Shown here: positions 27,801 to 40,229 of the stretch, piece by piece
How positions within the stretch are numbered: the first letter of the stretch is position 1
Layout of the letters: every line of letters starts with the position of its first letter
NCBI RefSeq assembly: GCF_024868665.1
Contig: NC_079894.1
Span: forward strand, 12,737,005 to 12,801,004
Direction of reading: 5' to 3'
Source of the DNA: Triplophysa rosa
Lineage: Eukaryota; Chordata; Actinopteri; Cypriniformes; Nemacheilidae
DNA length: 64,000 bases
The notes under the pieces: model-generated
Database searches by the model: none
The model's input: the letters and a program-made list of their open reading frames with translations, nothing else
What the model was told of the DNA's origin: nothing
Position numbers and translations under genes: made by a program

Positions 27801-29351
27801 GGGCCATTGTTGCTGTTGACTTGGTGGTGTGCTGGGAAAGAATAATGGTGACAAACTGAAGTGTTTCAAATGGGCGAATTTAAATGAATGTCTCCTAAGA
27901 GCAGGAGCAGTTGACAATATGTCTATGTTAATACTCCTGTGGAGCAAAATAAATGTTTGGATGTGAAACACGGGAAGCTTGTGTACGGTTGGAATGATTG
28001 AATCTAGCCGAGGTAAATCTTTTCATGGTTGGTAACATGAAAATTTGTGGGCGAAAACAAAAAACTTGGTAACAGCGTGTTGTCGGGTTTCATTATGAGA
28101 ATGTTCAAAATTAGACAAAAGGCTAGGCGTTAAACAGCTGCCAACCAAAATAATCAAAAATCCTGTTTTTGACGTTTCATAAAAGGTATCAAATTTTCCT
28201 CACGGGCGTAGGGTGTTAATTGTTCTATTTCTGGGGATTTTTGTATTAAAGGCAATCGTCGTGTATAGAGCTAACAATAGCTAAACCAACATAGTCCGGT
28301 TTCACCTCCTCAGTCATTCAGCGAGCGTCCATTGATTTATTCAACCATTCAATCTGTATTTAGTCAGTTGACCTAATACTGTGTTTGCACTTTAAACACT
28401 TCCTGCATCGTTCTCTCAAGAACCCGCTCGACTTTGGGTGCCAAATCTCGCCGAAACAAACCGAGTGACAAATTAATTACCCCATTTCATTTCGCCAGCA
28501 TGCTGTAATCATTCATACAGGAAATGGAAAAGTCTATGAGGGCTAAAATTGCCCCACTCCCCACCTTCCTTTCTTTTCCTCGTTCTTTCTCTGAAATGAA
28601 CTGTGGCTGGCCGAGGGGGTTATTTATTTTCTTCAGTCTGCGCTCAGCTATCCTGGAGTTGGCAGAGTGATTTTGTAGAATTGAAACATTATAGACTGTT
28701 ACTGTCAGAGTGTTAAATGTGATATATAGACCTGGGGGTGTCTGAAGAGGTGTGCGTTGTGTGCGCGCGAGCTGGTCGGGAGGGGTGGTTGTTGGGTTGT
28801 GTAACGGTCTGGAGCAGGGTGCTCATGGGAGAGGGAGACCATCCAGCATGTGAGCTGGCAATGTGGCGAGAGGTAATGGCTTAAAGCAGCCTGCCGGAAC
28901 AGAATGTTTGAGCGCGCGTGCGGATGAGAGCCAATGTTAACCCCTCAATGCCAACGCTCTCCTTTCTTCACGTGTGGCTGAAGATGCGCAGACACCAGGA
29001 GTGTTTGTTTGCCAGCCAGCCAGAGCAGAAGCACATCAGCGAGCGGGCGGGTGTTCTCAACAGCAGCCAGTGATCTAATAAGGGCCTCGGATGCTCTGAG
29101 ACCGTCTGCTCGGGCTAAGGCTCACACCACAGAAACGCCTGATACATTGACATTTAAGTAAACAGAAGGGCGTCTGTGGTCTCGGTTCATCACCTCCTTA
29201 GGAAATGATGTTTTAAAAAGTGCAGTGACATTTACTAGATTATATACTTTGGGATGGAACTCCACGTGGTAGCAGAGGTGATGGTGGTGGTAAAAGTATA
29301 TTTAATTCAAGAAATGGCCGACTTTATTGGCAGTAGTTGGTAGAAAGGCAT
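27801..29351. other. Intron 2 segment, no gene seen
   Basis: Non-repetitive, moderately GC-rich in 28390-29150. CAAATTAATTACCCC with CATTTCGCC at 28470-28500 could be part of a regulatory element. No transposon end was found. Confidence 0.4.
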
Positions 29352-29580
29352 GTTGCACCAGTCAAAGGTTTGAACACACTTGTCTGTTCTGTATTGTTAT
29401 AATTTTGGAAAATTTGAGAATCATAGTAAATCATAGCACAGATGTAAATATGTGAATTGATAAAGTGATTAAAATATATAGTTATATTTTATGTTTATTT
29501 TTCAAGCATTAAAGAATAAGCCTTTCGATTAAATATTATTTTAATCACAGAAAATATAAATGCCATGTCTTTAGAAAAGC
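29352..29580. mobile_element. Possible Tc1/mariner-type MITE relic
   Basis: The stretch GCACCAGTCAAAGGTTTGAAC and the following AT-rich sequence resemble a widespread fish element that starts CCAGTCAAAAGTTTG. The opposite end is not clear (GGGTGTCCTTTTG near 29596 is a weak candidate). Confidence 0.35.
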
Positions 29581-29979
29581 CAGGGAACCTGAAGGGTGTC
29601 CTTTTGTATTTGTCTCTGGTCTTTCCTTAGGTTTTTTCTTATCAAATTTATTTACATTTATTTTAAATTTAATTGATTGAAGACAGATTGACACGGCAAA
29701 AAAGGGACCTGTTGGAAAATGTGATAATATTAATCAAATGCACCGATTATTCCCCATTGACAACCTGCAAAACCATTTTTTACGGGCGATTGAAACATAT
29801 AAAAGTTTATTGCATTCGAGGACCAGGACTCTGCCATTTTTGCATAGATTTCCGAGCCCTGAGCTTTTATGTGATCCCGGTTATTGCTCCTCTGTGACAT
29901 TTTAAACTTTATTGAACAAGACTTTTAAATCTGTGGGCAGTATATAAAAATGTAGGAATTTATTGCTTTCTCCCGTGTA

Positions 29980-30260
29980 TGAGTTTCCCAGGCAGCGGCA
30001 ACCAAAGGCGTCAGCACAAGAGTCCCGCTAAACCTGACGGTCAGGTAATTCATTCATAAATTTGCGTTCTAAACACTGGGATTTCATGGCCGGTCAGATA
30101 TAACGCTGTTTAGTTTCATCGATTCACTGTGCTCTTGATGTCATGTAGCATTTACTACTGCGATAATGTTTCCATGGCTACCAAGGCCATTACTGCTCAA
30201 TCTGGCTGTCCTCCATAATGGTTGAGAAAGCTATTATAAACCGTAGGCCAAACTCACTCT
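29980..30260. promoter_or_regulatory. Candidate conserved non-coding element
   Basis: Repeat-free block with TAATTCATTCATAAATTTGC, TTTCATCGATTCAC and TTTCCATGGCTACC (partial RFX-like site). A second patch at 30430-30620 (GAATATTAATCACATTG, GATCAATTAAGC) is similar. No coding potential is apparent. Confidence 0.3.
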
Positions 30261-30619
30261 AAATAATATACACCATTTTAGACTGACTTAATATCCCCTT
30301 CATTCCCCAGCCTTACAATTTGTCAAAATACACATTTCTCTTTTTAATTAGCAGTGTATTATTTAAAAAGGTGTTTCATCTCACGTGAAGCGTCCTATCG
30401 CGCGTGTATTTATGTAGTCCTCTTTTATGTTTCTCAACTGAATTAACTGCCTCCCGGTGAATATTAATCACATTGCTCCTTAAAATGAGCAGAGAAGTGT
30501 CTCAGATAACGGAGGTATTGAATATTGCAGCTGTGCACACAGATGAAAGCTTTGGGACAGGATTTAATGTTGAACAAAGATCAATTAAGCTGAATAAATG
30601 CGATAGAAGTCAAACAAAA

Positions 30620-31479
30620 GAAATGAATAATGACCTTCAGAAGCAACACAAAATCTCATCTTTAAACAAGGTGTATGTACATGGCATGCACAAAAAAAGA
30701 ATAGACTCAGGCGGACGAGCTGAAATACATAGTCCCCAGTCCCTTTTTTGTCAATTTTTTGGAGGGGAGCTGTTCGAACGCTGTTTTCATTGCAATTAAA
30801 ATGAGGTGTCCATCAAGGCCTATCTGTCTTTGTGTGGCCCCATATGTTTGGGTGCTGATACAGTGTGGATTACTCTGTTGGGGAGACCGATAACAGGCTG
30901 TTTATAACATTGGCACAGAGCGGGGGCTAATCTGGCTGGAACACATTTCCCTTCAACCCCTCTGATAAAGGCTAGCTGGCTCTGACACAAGAGATTGAAG
31001 TAAAGAAAAGCACACCTGCTGAAAGAAAACACACACACTCACCATAGGATTTTGACTCATTCATAACTTTTTTAAATTCTTTGCTTCTTTTAGTTGGCCA
31101 CATAATGCAGAGTTAGAATTTGTAATGCACATAATTCAAATTGAAATGCATTTAACAATACTTTGTGAACTAAAATTTGTGTAGTCCGTTTTTTTGTGTA
31201 AATTTGTATATTTAACTTGACCCAGACAATCATGCGCCTATGTAGTGCTAGTTTTATATTATATTTTAAATTATACTGGTTAATGTACATCCTGCCATTC
31301 ATCATTCACCATTCATCAGGGTTTATTATCCCAGGTAAAATGTGCACTAGGTACTGTACACTTTATTTAAATACACTTCCATAACATACGTACATAGTGC
31401 TCAATTGTCACATATATTTTTTATATATTATTAATATTAATATTTAATAATATATTAATATATTAAAATATCGGTTTTT
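30620..31479. other. Intron 2 segment, no gene seen
   Basis: Mixed sequence that becomes strongly AT-rich (TATTAATA runs) at 31410-31470. Nothing recognised. Confidence 0.4.
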
Positions 31480-31746
31480 GGTAACACTTCAGTGTAGGGG
31501 GCAATTCTCACTGTTGACTAGTTGTTATTAGCATGCCTATTATTGGAATATTGGCTGTTTATTAGTACTTATAAAGCACATATTCTGCATGACCATACTC
31601 TACATCCCTAATCCTACCCAATACCTTAACCTAATAACTACCTTACTAACTATTAATAAGCCACAAATTAAGAGTTAATTGGGGAAAAAAATCAAAGTTA
31701 ATGGTTTGTTAATAGCGAGAATTGCCCCCTATACTGAAGTGTGACC
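31480..31746. mobile_element. MITE with ~30-bp terminal inverted repeats
   Basis: Left end GGTAACACTTCAGTGTAGG continues to GGGGCAATTCTC. The right end reads GAGAATTGCCCCC followed by the complement to GAAGTGTGACC, so the arms match with few differences. The 267-base interior has no open frame. It is non-autonomous and of unknown superfamily. Confidence 0.7.
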
Positions 31747-31862
31747 CATTTTTTTTTTGTACTTCTATACATGGTGTCTCAAAATAGCGCAGTGTACACT
31801 TATATCTTGAAAACAATTATTTTGTATATTAAGTACAATATTAGTACGTGAACACAGAGCAC

Positions 31863-32189
31863 TTTAAAGGAATGGTTCACCCAAAAATTAAAACTCATCA
31901 TTTATTCAACCTTTTGTCATTTCAAACCTGTATGACGTTCTTTTTTCTGCAGAGCACAAAAGAAGATATTTAGAAAAATGTCGGTCCCCAAAAACCATTG
32001 GTTCCTATTCACTTCTATTGCATGGACACAAAATCAATGCAAGTCAATGGGGAACAACGGTTTTCTGTTGCCAACATTTATCAAAATATCTCCCTTTGTG
32101 TTCTGCAGAAGAAAGTCATACTGATTTGAAATGACAAGAGGTTGAGTAAAGGATGACAGAATTTTCATTTTTGTGTGAAGTACATTTAA
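31863..32189. mobile_element. Foldback MITE, full length
   Basis: TTAAAGGAATGGTTCACCC at the left, TTCATTTTTGTGTGAAG...TTAAG at the right, and a palindromic centre (ACCATTGGTTCC...ATGGGGAACAACGGT). TTAA bounds both ends. Confidence 0.7.
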
Positions 32190-33979
32190 GTGTATTGTAT
32201 TATAGACCGTGCACTTCTTTCACCAGCTGGCTGTTTCATTTATTTAATAAAAAAGTGTTTTTTGCTCTAACTCACTTTATGTTTATTTGCAGTGATGTAG
32301 TCACATAAGCATCAAGGAGTCACATCTTACATGCTCATCATTTACAGTATACTGTACTAGCACATCCACCATCAGAAGCAGAACCTTAATGGATGCACAT
32401 CAGAGTTAACAATCATTGGCTCAAATTAAGAGGTGCAGGTTCAGTGCAGTGTGTGTGTGTGAGAAAGAGAGGGAGAGAGAGATGAACCTCATAAAGCCTC
32501 TGAGCCACAGCACAGTCATGCTTTGTAACCTCCACCCCCACACAGCAATATCCCGGAGAGCCTCAGAGTCAACATTGAGACTTTAAACCAAAGCCTGTCT
32601 GCCCATCTCAGCCAGCCTTTCCTCTTTTATTGTCTCTCTTCTTCACCAGTAGGGAGAAATTGCAGCCACTGAGGCAAGAGTATCTCAGTCTCTGGAGGCA
32701 ACTCCCAACTAGGTCAGACTCATAATGTAATCCCACCATCTCTACCCTTAACCAGCTGTACGTGAGGATGGTGAAGACGAGCAAAGCCTTCCACTCCCCC
32801 AGCGTATTTCAGTTTCTCGCCTGCAGCGCTCTTACGAAAACCCCATTTCTATATTTACAAGTGTCGAAATTGCCATTCATTGTCATGCTAATTTTGTCAG
32901 TGACCCAGATCTTACCAGGTATCAACGTGGCACGCTTCAATCGTCTCGTTGAGTTTGTCGAGGGTGTTGGATGATAAAGATGGCTTGCACAACACGTCTT
33001 TGGAGCTACACGTTCTAAGAGCGGATTGTCACATAGCACGAAAGCCAGGCTCGGGGTCGAGCTCAGAGACAGGCCTGTTCTTCACGCAAACAGCCTGATG
33101 AAACTTGATGAGTAAACAACATGTGTTTCCATTTACTGTACCTGCCTGCGCCCAGAGGGGGGAAAGCCCAAAAACACTCCTCGCAGGTGCGAAAATAAAA
33201 GCGGCGGCTAAAAATACAGTCAGCAGCTGGGAGTTATTTGGAATGGGTTGTGTGCGGTGTGAGGAGAGCGCGGCAGTCCAGCTGGGGAGGCAGGTGTGGA
33301 TGGGCTGACCGACAGAACGCTGCCTATTTAGTCACACTGCAATCCCTCAAAGCAGATGCCGCGCAAACACACCTAGCGTTCGCTCAATTTCCTTTTGTGT
33401 TGACTCATGCATAGCTTATTTGCGGTGGGCATTTCGGTGAGGGATGGGTAGACGAAAAAAGCTTCCGAGCGAGCTGGGTAAGAAAGGAGAATAACAAATG
33501 GGCAAGAGAGAAAGAGAGATGGGGAATTGGGATGCTTTATGCGATCTTTGCGCAAGCGACCAGCCCCTGAGCCGAGACTCCCATTCTCCTTGACAGTTAT
33601 GCACTTCACTGCGTTTGCATTGAGAGATAAGGAATTCATTTTTTTTTTTGAGGAAACATGTATTGTAGCTCTGTCACCGCGCATCCATTTAGCTTTGGCG
33701 TCGAACGCGGCAAAGCCTTTTCGGGTCAAGCCCGGCCATTGCCTTCTTAGACTTCTCGCTCATTTTTCATACATACCGCCTCAAGGACAGAAGGAGATGT
33801 AAAAATGACCCCCTGCTACTTTCTCTAATGAGTTCATATACAAATGACCTCCCTCTTTCTACTTTTGTCTCTTGATTGACAACGGGGGTTCCCTTTGACC
33901 CACATGTGCATCTGTTATGCGACCCACATAAACCGGGAAGATTGAGTGATTGAAGCGTCATGAACCTCGGGGCGCACTG
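32190..33979. other. Intron 2 segment, no gene seen
   Basis: Contains a short GT/GA run (32450-32485) but is otherwise non-repetitive. The open frames at 32762-33308 and 33373-33802 show no domain, and their borders are not splice sites in a consistent phase, so none is called. Confidence 0.4.
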
Positions 33980-34195
33980 GTTTTATCCGGGTCGGCTCTT
34001 GCTGCAAAGCTCGGTCCGTGTAGGCCTCATTTGCATGTTCAGGCGCATTGGGTTCTTAACTCGTACAGTCTGCAGGAGTCCCCATCTCACTGGGGAGTCA
34101 AGTGAGTAACGCTGTTAGCACTAATTAGCAAGATTAGCTGCGCCGCTAATCTCCAACCCAAAACAATCAGAACAGAAAATCCCATGTTGTGACAA
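33980..34195. promoter_or_regulatory. Candidate conserved non-coding element
   Basis: Contains an octamer ATTTGCAT (34029-34036), GCACTAATTAGCAAGATTAGC and GCCGCTAATCTCC in a repeat-free block of about 200 bases. Homeodomain and POU core density is high. Inferred enhancer-type element. Confidence 0.35.
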
Positions 34196-35374
34196 TTATC
34201 TTTGAATATGTGAAAAATTGGATCACATATTTTTTTCCCTCTCTCTCTCTTTTTAAGCTTCATTCTGTTTATGAGGTTTGGGAAATCGAAGCGATACCGT
34301 GTGTTTCTGAGACGAGATTGTTTTGATTGATTGTACTGTTACACAAATAGCTTTTGGGTGTCCTCAAATTTACCAAAGAATTTTGTATCCTGCACTTTTC
34401 TTATTTGTATATATGTTTTTATTCAAATTTGTGCAAGAAATGTTTTGGTTTCAATGCATTTTCTCATTTGCACTTTTGTCGTGAAGCAAAGCATGAGTTC
34501 TTTTATAGCAAGCGAGCATTATGACTGGCAGGTTGAAACAAACAGCCCCAGCGCCGAGCACAGACCACTGTTCTCCAGGGTCTGCTGCTCACCACACACA
34601 AAACACTGGTCTCAAGAGTACTGAGGGTGTCTTGTGGATGGAAGTTGTTATGAGATTTGAAGGCTCACATAGTTTTACTTTTAGTTACCGCACAAGCTTG
34701 GCAAAGCCGGCGCACGGCATCTTGCAAATGGAAAATTCCAATAGGACACACTTACGCAGACAGATAACAAGAGCAAAAAAATATGTGAGAGGACGTTAAA
34801 TATTCTTTCTCAAGCAGTGAATATTTTGCAAGGTGATGCCTCCGCTCTCCTCAGCAGGTTGCAGATGGTAACAGTTGCTGCTTTTTAAGAAGTAAGATTA
34901 AAAAGAGCCTGTGACGCCTGTTTCCACAAGACATTTATAGTGTACAGTGAAACTAAGTTAACCAAGAAAAATTGCTTATAGGCTATAGTCCAATTAGAGA
35001 TTGTGCTTGTGTCAGTGTTGGCAGCCCCGCTCATTTTTCATGTTTACATAAGACGTGTCAAGTCCGGTACGCAGTGTGAGATCTCTTCTCCAGCTTGCAC
35101 TTGCGGTGAGGTCACGTTAGCACCGTGTTACTGCGGTAACCTGTATAGCCCTGTCTTGAACCTGGCCTCTGTTAACGCTCCTTTACCTTGGGGGCGGTTA
35201 AAATCGGTCTCTTTGTATCTTGGCCAAAACTGGGACTAAATGTGTGCGCTACTAGACTTTCTGTGCTCTAATTTACACCTCAACATCCCTGCAGAGACAC
35301 GCAGACCATTTGTCTGATCAGACACAAAAATAATTTGTTCTTATGAGACCCAAAAATAATGAGACACACTGGTT
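34196..35374. other. Intron 2 segment, no gene seen
   Basis: Mixed sequence with a short CT-rich run at 34235-34255. No gene, transposon end or RNA structure recognised. Confidence 0.4.
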
Positions 35375-35920
35375 TGAATTCAATTCAGTTCAATTTTATT
35401 TATATTGTGCTTTTCACAATGTGCATTGTTCCAAAGCCTTTTTACAGGAGAAAATAAGAAAAACTTAAAAACACAAAAAAGGTAAAACAGCACAGTGCAT
35501 GGTGTTTATAGAACAAGCAAGATCACTAGTAAATAATATCTTATAAATGCAGTCTCCCGGTGGTTTATTTAGCATATTATGCATCAAGTGAAAGCTTGGC
35601 TGAAAAGATGTGTATTTAATCTAGATTTAAATTTGGAGAGTGTGACCGACCCTCGAATAGTATCGGGAAGGCTATTCCAGAGTTTAGGTGCTACGTATGA
35701 GAAAGCTCTACCCCTTTGGTAGATTTAGTTATTCTAGGTGTTATCAAAAGTCCAGAGTTTTGAGATCTTAGAAAGCGTGATGGGTTGTAGTGTGGTAGAA
35801 GCTCTGTTAAGTAGGTAGGGGCTAAACCGTTTAGGGCTTTATAAGTAATTAAAAGAACTTTAAAGTCAATACGATACTTAATGGGTAGCCAGTGAAGGGA
35901 TGATTATGCAGAATATGCAG
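35375..35920. repeat. Dispersed teleost repeat
   Basis: Starts with CAATTCAGTTCAATTTTATT and the phrase TTTATATTGTGCTTTTCACAA, and later holds GGCTATTCCAGAGTTTAGG and GGGTAGCCAGTGAAGGG. A related stretch (CAACTTTATTTATATAGCGC) lies at 49015-49080. The class is not determined; it looks like the 3' part of a retroelement-derived family common in fish. Confidence 0.5.
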
Positions 35921-35963
35921 AATGGAATGATATTAGGAGCTGCAGCAATTTGTGGTCAAAAAC

Positions 35964-37576
35964 CAGAGATGAAAAGTAACGAATTACATTTACTCGCGTT
36001 ACTGTATTGAGTAGGTTTTTTGTGTACTTGTACTTTTTTAAGTAGCTTTTAAAATCTGTAATTTTACTTGTACTTAAGTATGATTTGTGTGATGTATTGT
36101 ACTTCGTTATATTTAAAATCACATCCGTTACTGAGTAAAAAAATAATGAAAACATTTGCAAGGAAAAAAACATGACCGGAAATTACTTTTTTGTAGTTTG
36201 AGTTTGAGTTTGCGCCAATACCAGATTAGAAGAGCGATGGAGACGGAGAAGTTAGACTTCAGTAGTGCCCATGTCCTAAAGGTGAAACCCCATCGAACTC
36301 TGACTGCTGAAGACAATGAAGTAAACCCCAATTTAAGCAACCATTTCAGCTTCAAGACAGGATTATGAAAGTTGTGCAAACTAGCATCTTATAAAAATCC
36401 TTATGTGCAAGAATGTACATAGAGGTAAAGATAAATAATATTTGTACAAATAATGCTCGTACCCTTGTTGCATTGGTAACTAATAAGAAGTTTGGACAGT
36501 TTAGTAAAAGTCAAAACAACATTGGTGCATAATGCTATATTTTAAGTGTTTAATCCCATTTTGTAGACGCACAGATCACTAATGTGTCTGCACCACATTT
36601 CCGCAGTGTGTATGGAACCGAACTGAACAACTTCTGCTTTAATGACATATTTAAATGTGCATCATACTGAATGTCTCTCTCTTCTGTAAGCGCGGGGCAA
36701 GAAAGTCATATGAAAATGTGCTTGCTATTTCATGCATTTTGAAAAGCCTCGCAGCCCTGCCGTACAATGTTGCCAGATCATATTGTTGAAAAGAACAGCA
36801 AACAATGACAAGCCCAAAATAAACCTACACGTCGACACATTTAATAAGGCAAAAAAACTAGTTGCAAGTGCAACTGTTCACTTTATTAACTATATAATGT
36901 ATATGCAGCTTCATAAGAAAAGACTAAACAACAAATGCGAAAATCTTAAAAATAAGTAAACAAGGCAACACCGTGAGAGCGCGCTGTGAAGCTCTGAACA
37001 TAAACAAAACACGGCGTCTCTGTCTGTGTGTTAGTTCAAATTGCCTCACTTAACCAGTCTTTGAACGAAAACCAACATTTACTCTAATTCCATACAAACG
37101 TGGAACCCTGCGTGGAACCATTTATACGTGGTTTCACTGCTGAAACTTAGCAGTGTGTACCATTGATAATTTGTTAAGAAACTAAGGCTTAAAATCTTTT
37201 TAAGGCTTAATTTTGCTTCTGAAGTATATGAATGTATATTGATTTAATAATTGTTTAGTTAATATTTCTGCGATATGATTCTGATATTTCTGCAAAACAA
37301 TTCTTTATTTGTTGCAGTGCACTTGTAACCCGTTTTAATATATAAAATTAGGCACTATGATGACTAGTGTTGGTGTTGCACAAAACAGGAGAGGTCCCCC
37401 CGCTTTTAAAAAGTAACTAAGTGACTTTTACTTTGAGTAAATTTTAAACAAGCTACTTTTTACTTTTACTTGAGTAGATTTTTTGACTGGTAATTTTACT
37501 TGTACTCAAGTACAATTTCATCAAAGTAGAAGTACTTGTATCTGAGTATAATACTTTTTTACTTTTTCCACCTCTG
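35964..37576. mobile_element. Non-autonomous hAT element with 8-bp target duplication
   Basis: Terminal inverted repeats CAGAGATGAAAAGTA and the complement of TACTTTTTCCACCTCTG, flanked by TCAAAAAC (35956-35963) and TCAAAAAT (37577-37584). An 8-bp target duplication with CAGAG ends is characteristic of hAT transposons. The subterminal regions are rich in ACTTTTACTT/TACTTGTACT repeats. One small internal open frame (36237-36368) has no recognised domain and no complete transposase is present. Confidence 0.75.
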
Positions 37577-37660
37577 TCAAAAATGTATGTAATATTATTA
37601 AAAAGTTTCTGCATATGAGTTTGGAATGAAGTGCGAGTAAATCATCAAATTTTGGTACTT

Positions 37661-37909
37661 TTAAAGGGATAGTTTTCATCATGTAATCATGCTCAACTGT
37701 ATACATTTCTTTGTTCTGTTGAACACAAAAGAAGATAATTTGAAGAATGTTGGAAACTCGGGCACCATTGACCATCATTGTATTTTTTCCCACTATGGTA
37801 ACCAATAGTCACCCCAAACTGTATGGTTACAAACATTTTTCGCAGAACACAACTTGTGTGTGACTAAATGATGGCAGCATTTTCATTTTTGGGTGAACTA
37901 TACCTTTAA
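37661..37909. mobile_element. Foldback MITE, diverged
   Basis: TTAAAGGGATAG at the left and GGGTGAACTATACCTTTAA at the right, with the GAACACAAAAGAAGAT motif inside. Shorter than its relatives. Confidence 0.65.
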
Positions 37910-38924
37910 GGATCTACTTTTCTCTACTCTTTTTACTCTGCCTTTGCCGTTGGCTGCATCAGCACATCAGAAAACTGAATTCGGGAGTATTTCGGGGTGC
38001 TGAGAATTGGATGTGGAACATTGATATGATTGGAACATTGAACTTTGCTGAAATGTTGACACATGACATGTTTGTGAACATGTTTTGCAGATAAGTGTTC
38101 ATCTGTGGGATGTGGTGCCAAAGGTGGAACTGTTGGATGGGGATGGCGATGTAAAGCTGTGGAGGGGTTTTGTGGGCGGCTGGGAAGACACATGCATGCA
38201 TAGGCTGCCTGCGGGTGTGGAAAATGGCCTAATCCTGCTTTAATCTGCTCACACTCTATGTAAATAACTGATTAGAGAGTGACACACACATGCTGAACAT
38301 CCACAGATACTTACAGCCCACAACACTTTTAGTTCTGTTTTGTAGTGTTCAGTACACTGATGCATCAACTTTTATGTTTGCTTTTTTCTGTAAAGGATTG
38401 CTTGTCAAACCGTGGTCTGGATTTTGTATTTACATTCACAATGAATTCATTCACTATTGAAAGCAAAATGAATATGTAATGTGGAATGAGATGTCTAAAT
38501 GAGAATTACGTGTTTTTTGCCACCTGAAAAAGTTAAAGAAACGCTGCTACAGACGAATCGAAATGACTCATGATCGCATAAAGATGGATCTATCTGATGA
38601 GAACGCCCGCTGTCTCAGAGACTCTAATGTCATGTGTGAGATACAGACGACACGCATGTTCAGAGGAGCCAGACACCACAGGCAATTGTCTCTGTGTCTG
38701 CGAGTGGCCATATGTTGCACGTCCTTGTGTCGTAGCTTAAGGGAGATGCTCCCCTGGAGATGAGAGGTTATTGTAGTTTGAAATTAATCTCTCATCCCTC
38801 CCCCTTCCCATCATGCTCTTGGTCTTGATCAAACAGGTAGCTGCCACCAAATGCTGTCAGATGGCTTTGGTTTTGCCCCCCGGTCTTCTGAAGAAAAAAA
38901 AACAGAGAAAACAGACCGCTTTGG
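37910..38924. other. Intron 2 segment, no gene seen
   Basis: Open frames at 37933-38201 and 38563-38763 lack domains. Nothing recognised. Confidence 0.4.
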
Positions 38925-39070
38925 TTGCTGGGGCTTTTCATCTGCCTCCAGATGTGGTTTAATTTACTGCGACTTGGCTAATTATGGTAATTAAGGATTA
39001 ATTACTGTTAATTACTTTCGCATAAACTCATCACCAGTCAAAGACCGGAGCCTTATGAAATGTGCCACGC
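38925..39070. promoter_or_regulatory. Candidate conserved non-coding element, ATTA-dense
   Basis: Within about 50 bases (38978-39020) there are five TAATTA or ATTA cores: GGCTAATTATGGTAATTAAGG, then GATTAATTACTG and GTTAATTACTTTCG. GATGTGGTTTAATTTAC precedes them. This is the densest homeodomain-site cluster in the intron. Confidence 0.4.
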
Positions 39071-39583
39071 GTGCAAACACACACCACGGGGACCTCCGCT
39101 CGTGTGCAGGGGTCCCTTTACATGTGGTCGCTCGTATAGAGACCCTCTTTAGGGCCACAATAGAGCGGGGTTACTGCTCGCACACGTTCACCTCTGCTCC
39201 TGGCCCCACCTGCACAGATGAACATCAAAGCACTGTCATGTTCGCTACTGCTACATCATTACTGCTTAAAGGCCAGGCCTCTGAAGAGGAATTCCCTCAT
39301 TAGAAAGCAGTATTGGGAAACTGCAAGCAGCTGTTAACTATTTTTTGTAGTGTGAACGTAGTTCAGCAGTTTTTAGAGTAATTCTAGTGACAAGATGCTT
39401 TCTCCAGTGGTAAAGCACAGGAGGCGTCGCTGTTTTTAGGTTGTGTATTGTGCATTACAGATGTAAACTAACTAGCATTTTCAGTTGTAAGTTCGATCCT
39501 TTGATCCTAACTGAGATTTATTGATCCAGAAATATATTGATCCAGAAAAATAAAGCTATGGCAGCTAAACAGTTATATCATCA
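39071..39583. other. Intron 2 segment; possible SINE relic
   Basis: A weak tRNA-like pair (CCAGTGGTAAAGCA near 39404 and AAGTTCGATCC near 39489) suggests a degraded SINE. The open frame at 39055-39303 has no domain. Confidence 0.3.
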
Positions 39584-39801
39584 CTGTCCTTCCAAAACCT
39601 CAGATCTCCAAATTCGCTGTTTTTCAGAAAAGGGAAAAAACACTGTACTTTTTAATGATTAAATACTGTGTTGTCAAAGTTTTGAAAAGCACTTCACTTT
39701 TTATTGGTTAGATATTTGCAAATACCAGTGACAAAAATAAAGATTGACTAATAATAAGGATGTATGACAAAATATGGAGATACAAGGTTTCAGAAGGACA
39801 T
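39584..39801. mobile_element. Foldback MITE (CCTTCTGAAACC family)
   Basis: The left arm CTGTCCTTCCAAAACCTC and the right arm (AAGGTTTCAGAAGGACA) are diverged inverted repeats of about 33 bases. A further single arm is at 10217-10258. The interior is AT-rich and non-coding. Confidence 0.5.
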
Positions 39802-40229
39802 ATATTACATAATCAGGTTTTATTTAGATTGGGACATTAAAAGCAAATATTGTACAACACCTTTATCCACTTTTTAGAAAAATTACCTACGATTACCTTA
39901 CTGTTACTTTGTAATAGGCTTGTTATAAAATAATATGTAAAATAAATTACTTTTTAAATTTATTTTAATAATTTTTACTTAAAAGTATTAAAAAAACTAA
40001 TGAAATTAGATAAGCATTAACATTATTTGATAAAAGCTTAAACTTAAACTAAAATAGAAATAAATGTTGCCTTAAAATGAAATAAGTTGAGGCACTGACA
40101 TTAATAAATGAATTGGAAATAAATAAAAACTAAAACGAACAATATAAACATAACAAATTAAAGATATTATTAAAACTACAATATACCTTTGCTTTGTATA
40201 TGTCAGCCTTAAAATATTACTCTTCTAAG
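39802..40229. repeat. A/T-rich low-complexity repeat family
   Basis: Degenerate repeats of the type AAACTAAAATAGAAATAAATG. The same family recurs at 42150-42440, sharing TTAAACTAAA, TTGCCT and AAATGAAATAAG-type blocks. Confidence 0.5.

Noticed and set aside
36156..36379. hAT transposase or host exon inside the hAT at 35964-37576
   Set aside because: The open frame is only about 44 codons after its best ATG and shows no BED finger or hAT dimerisation motif.
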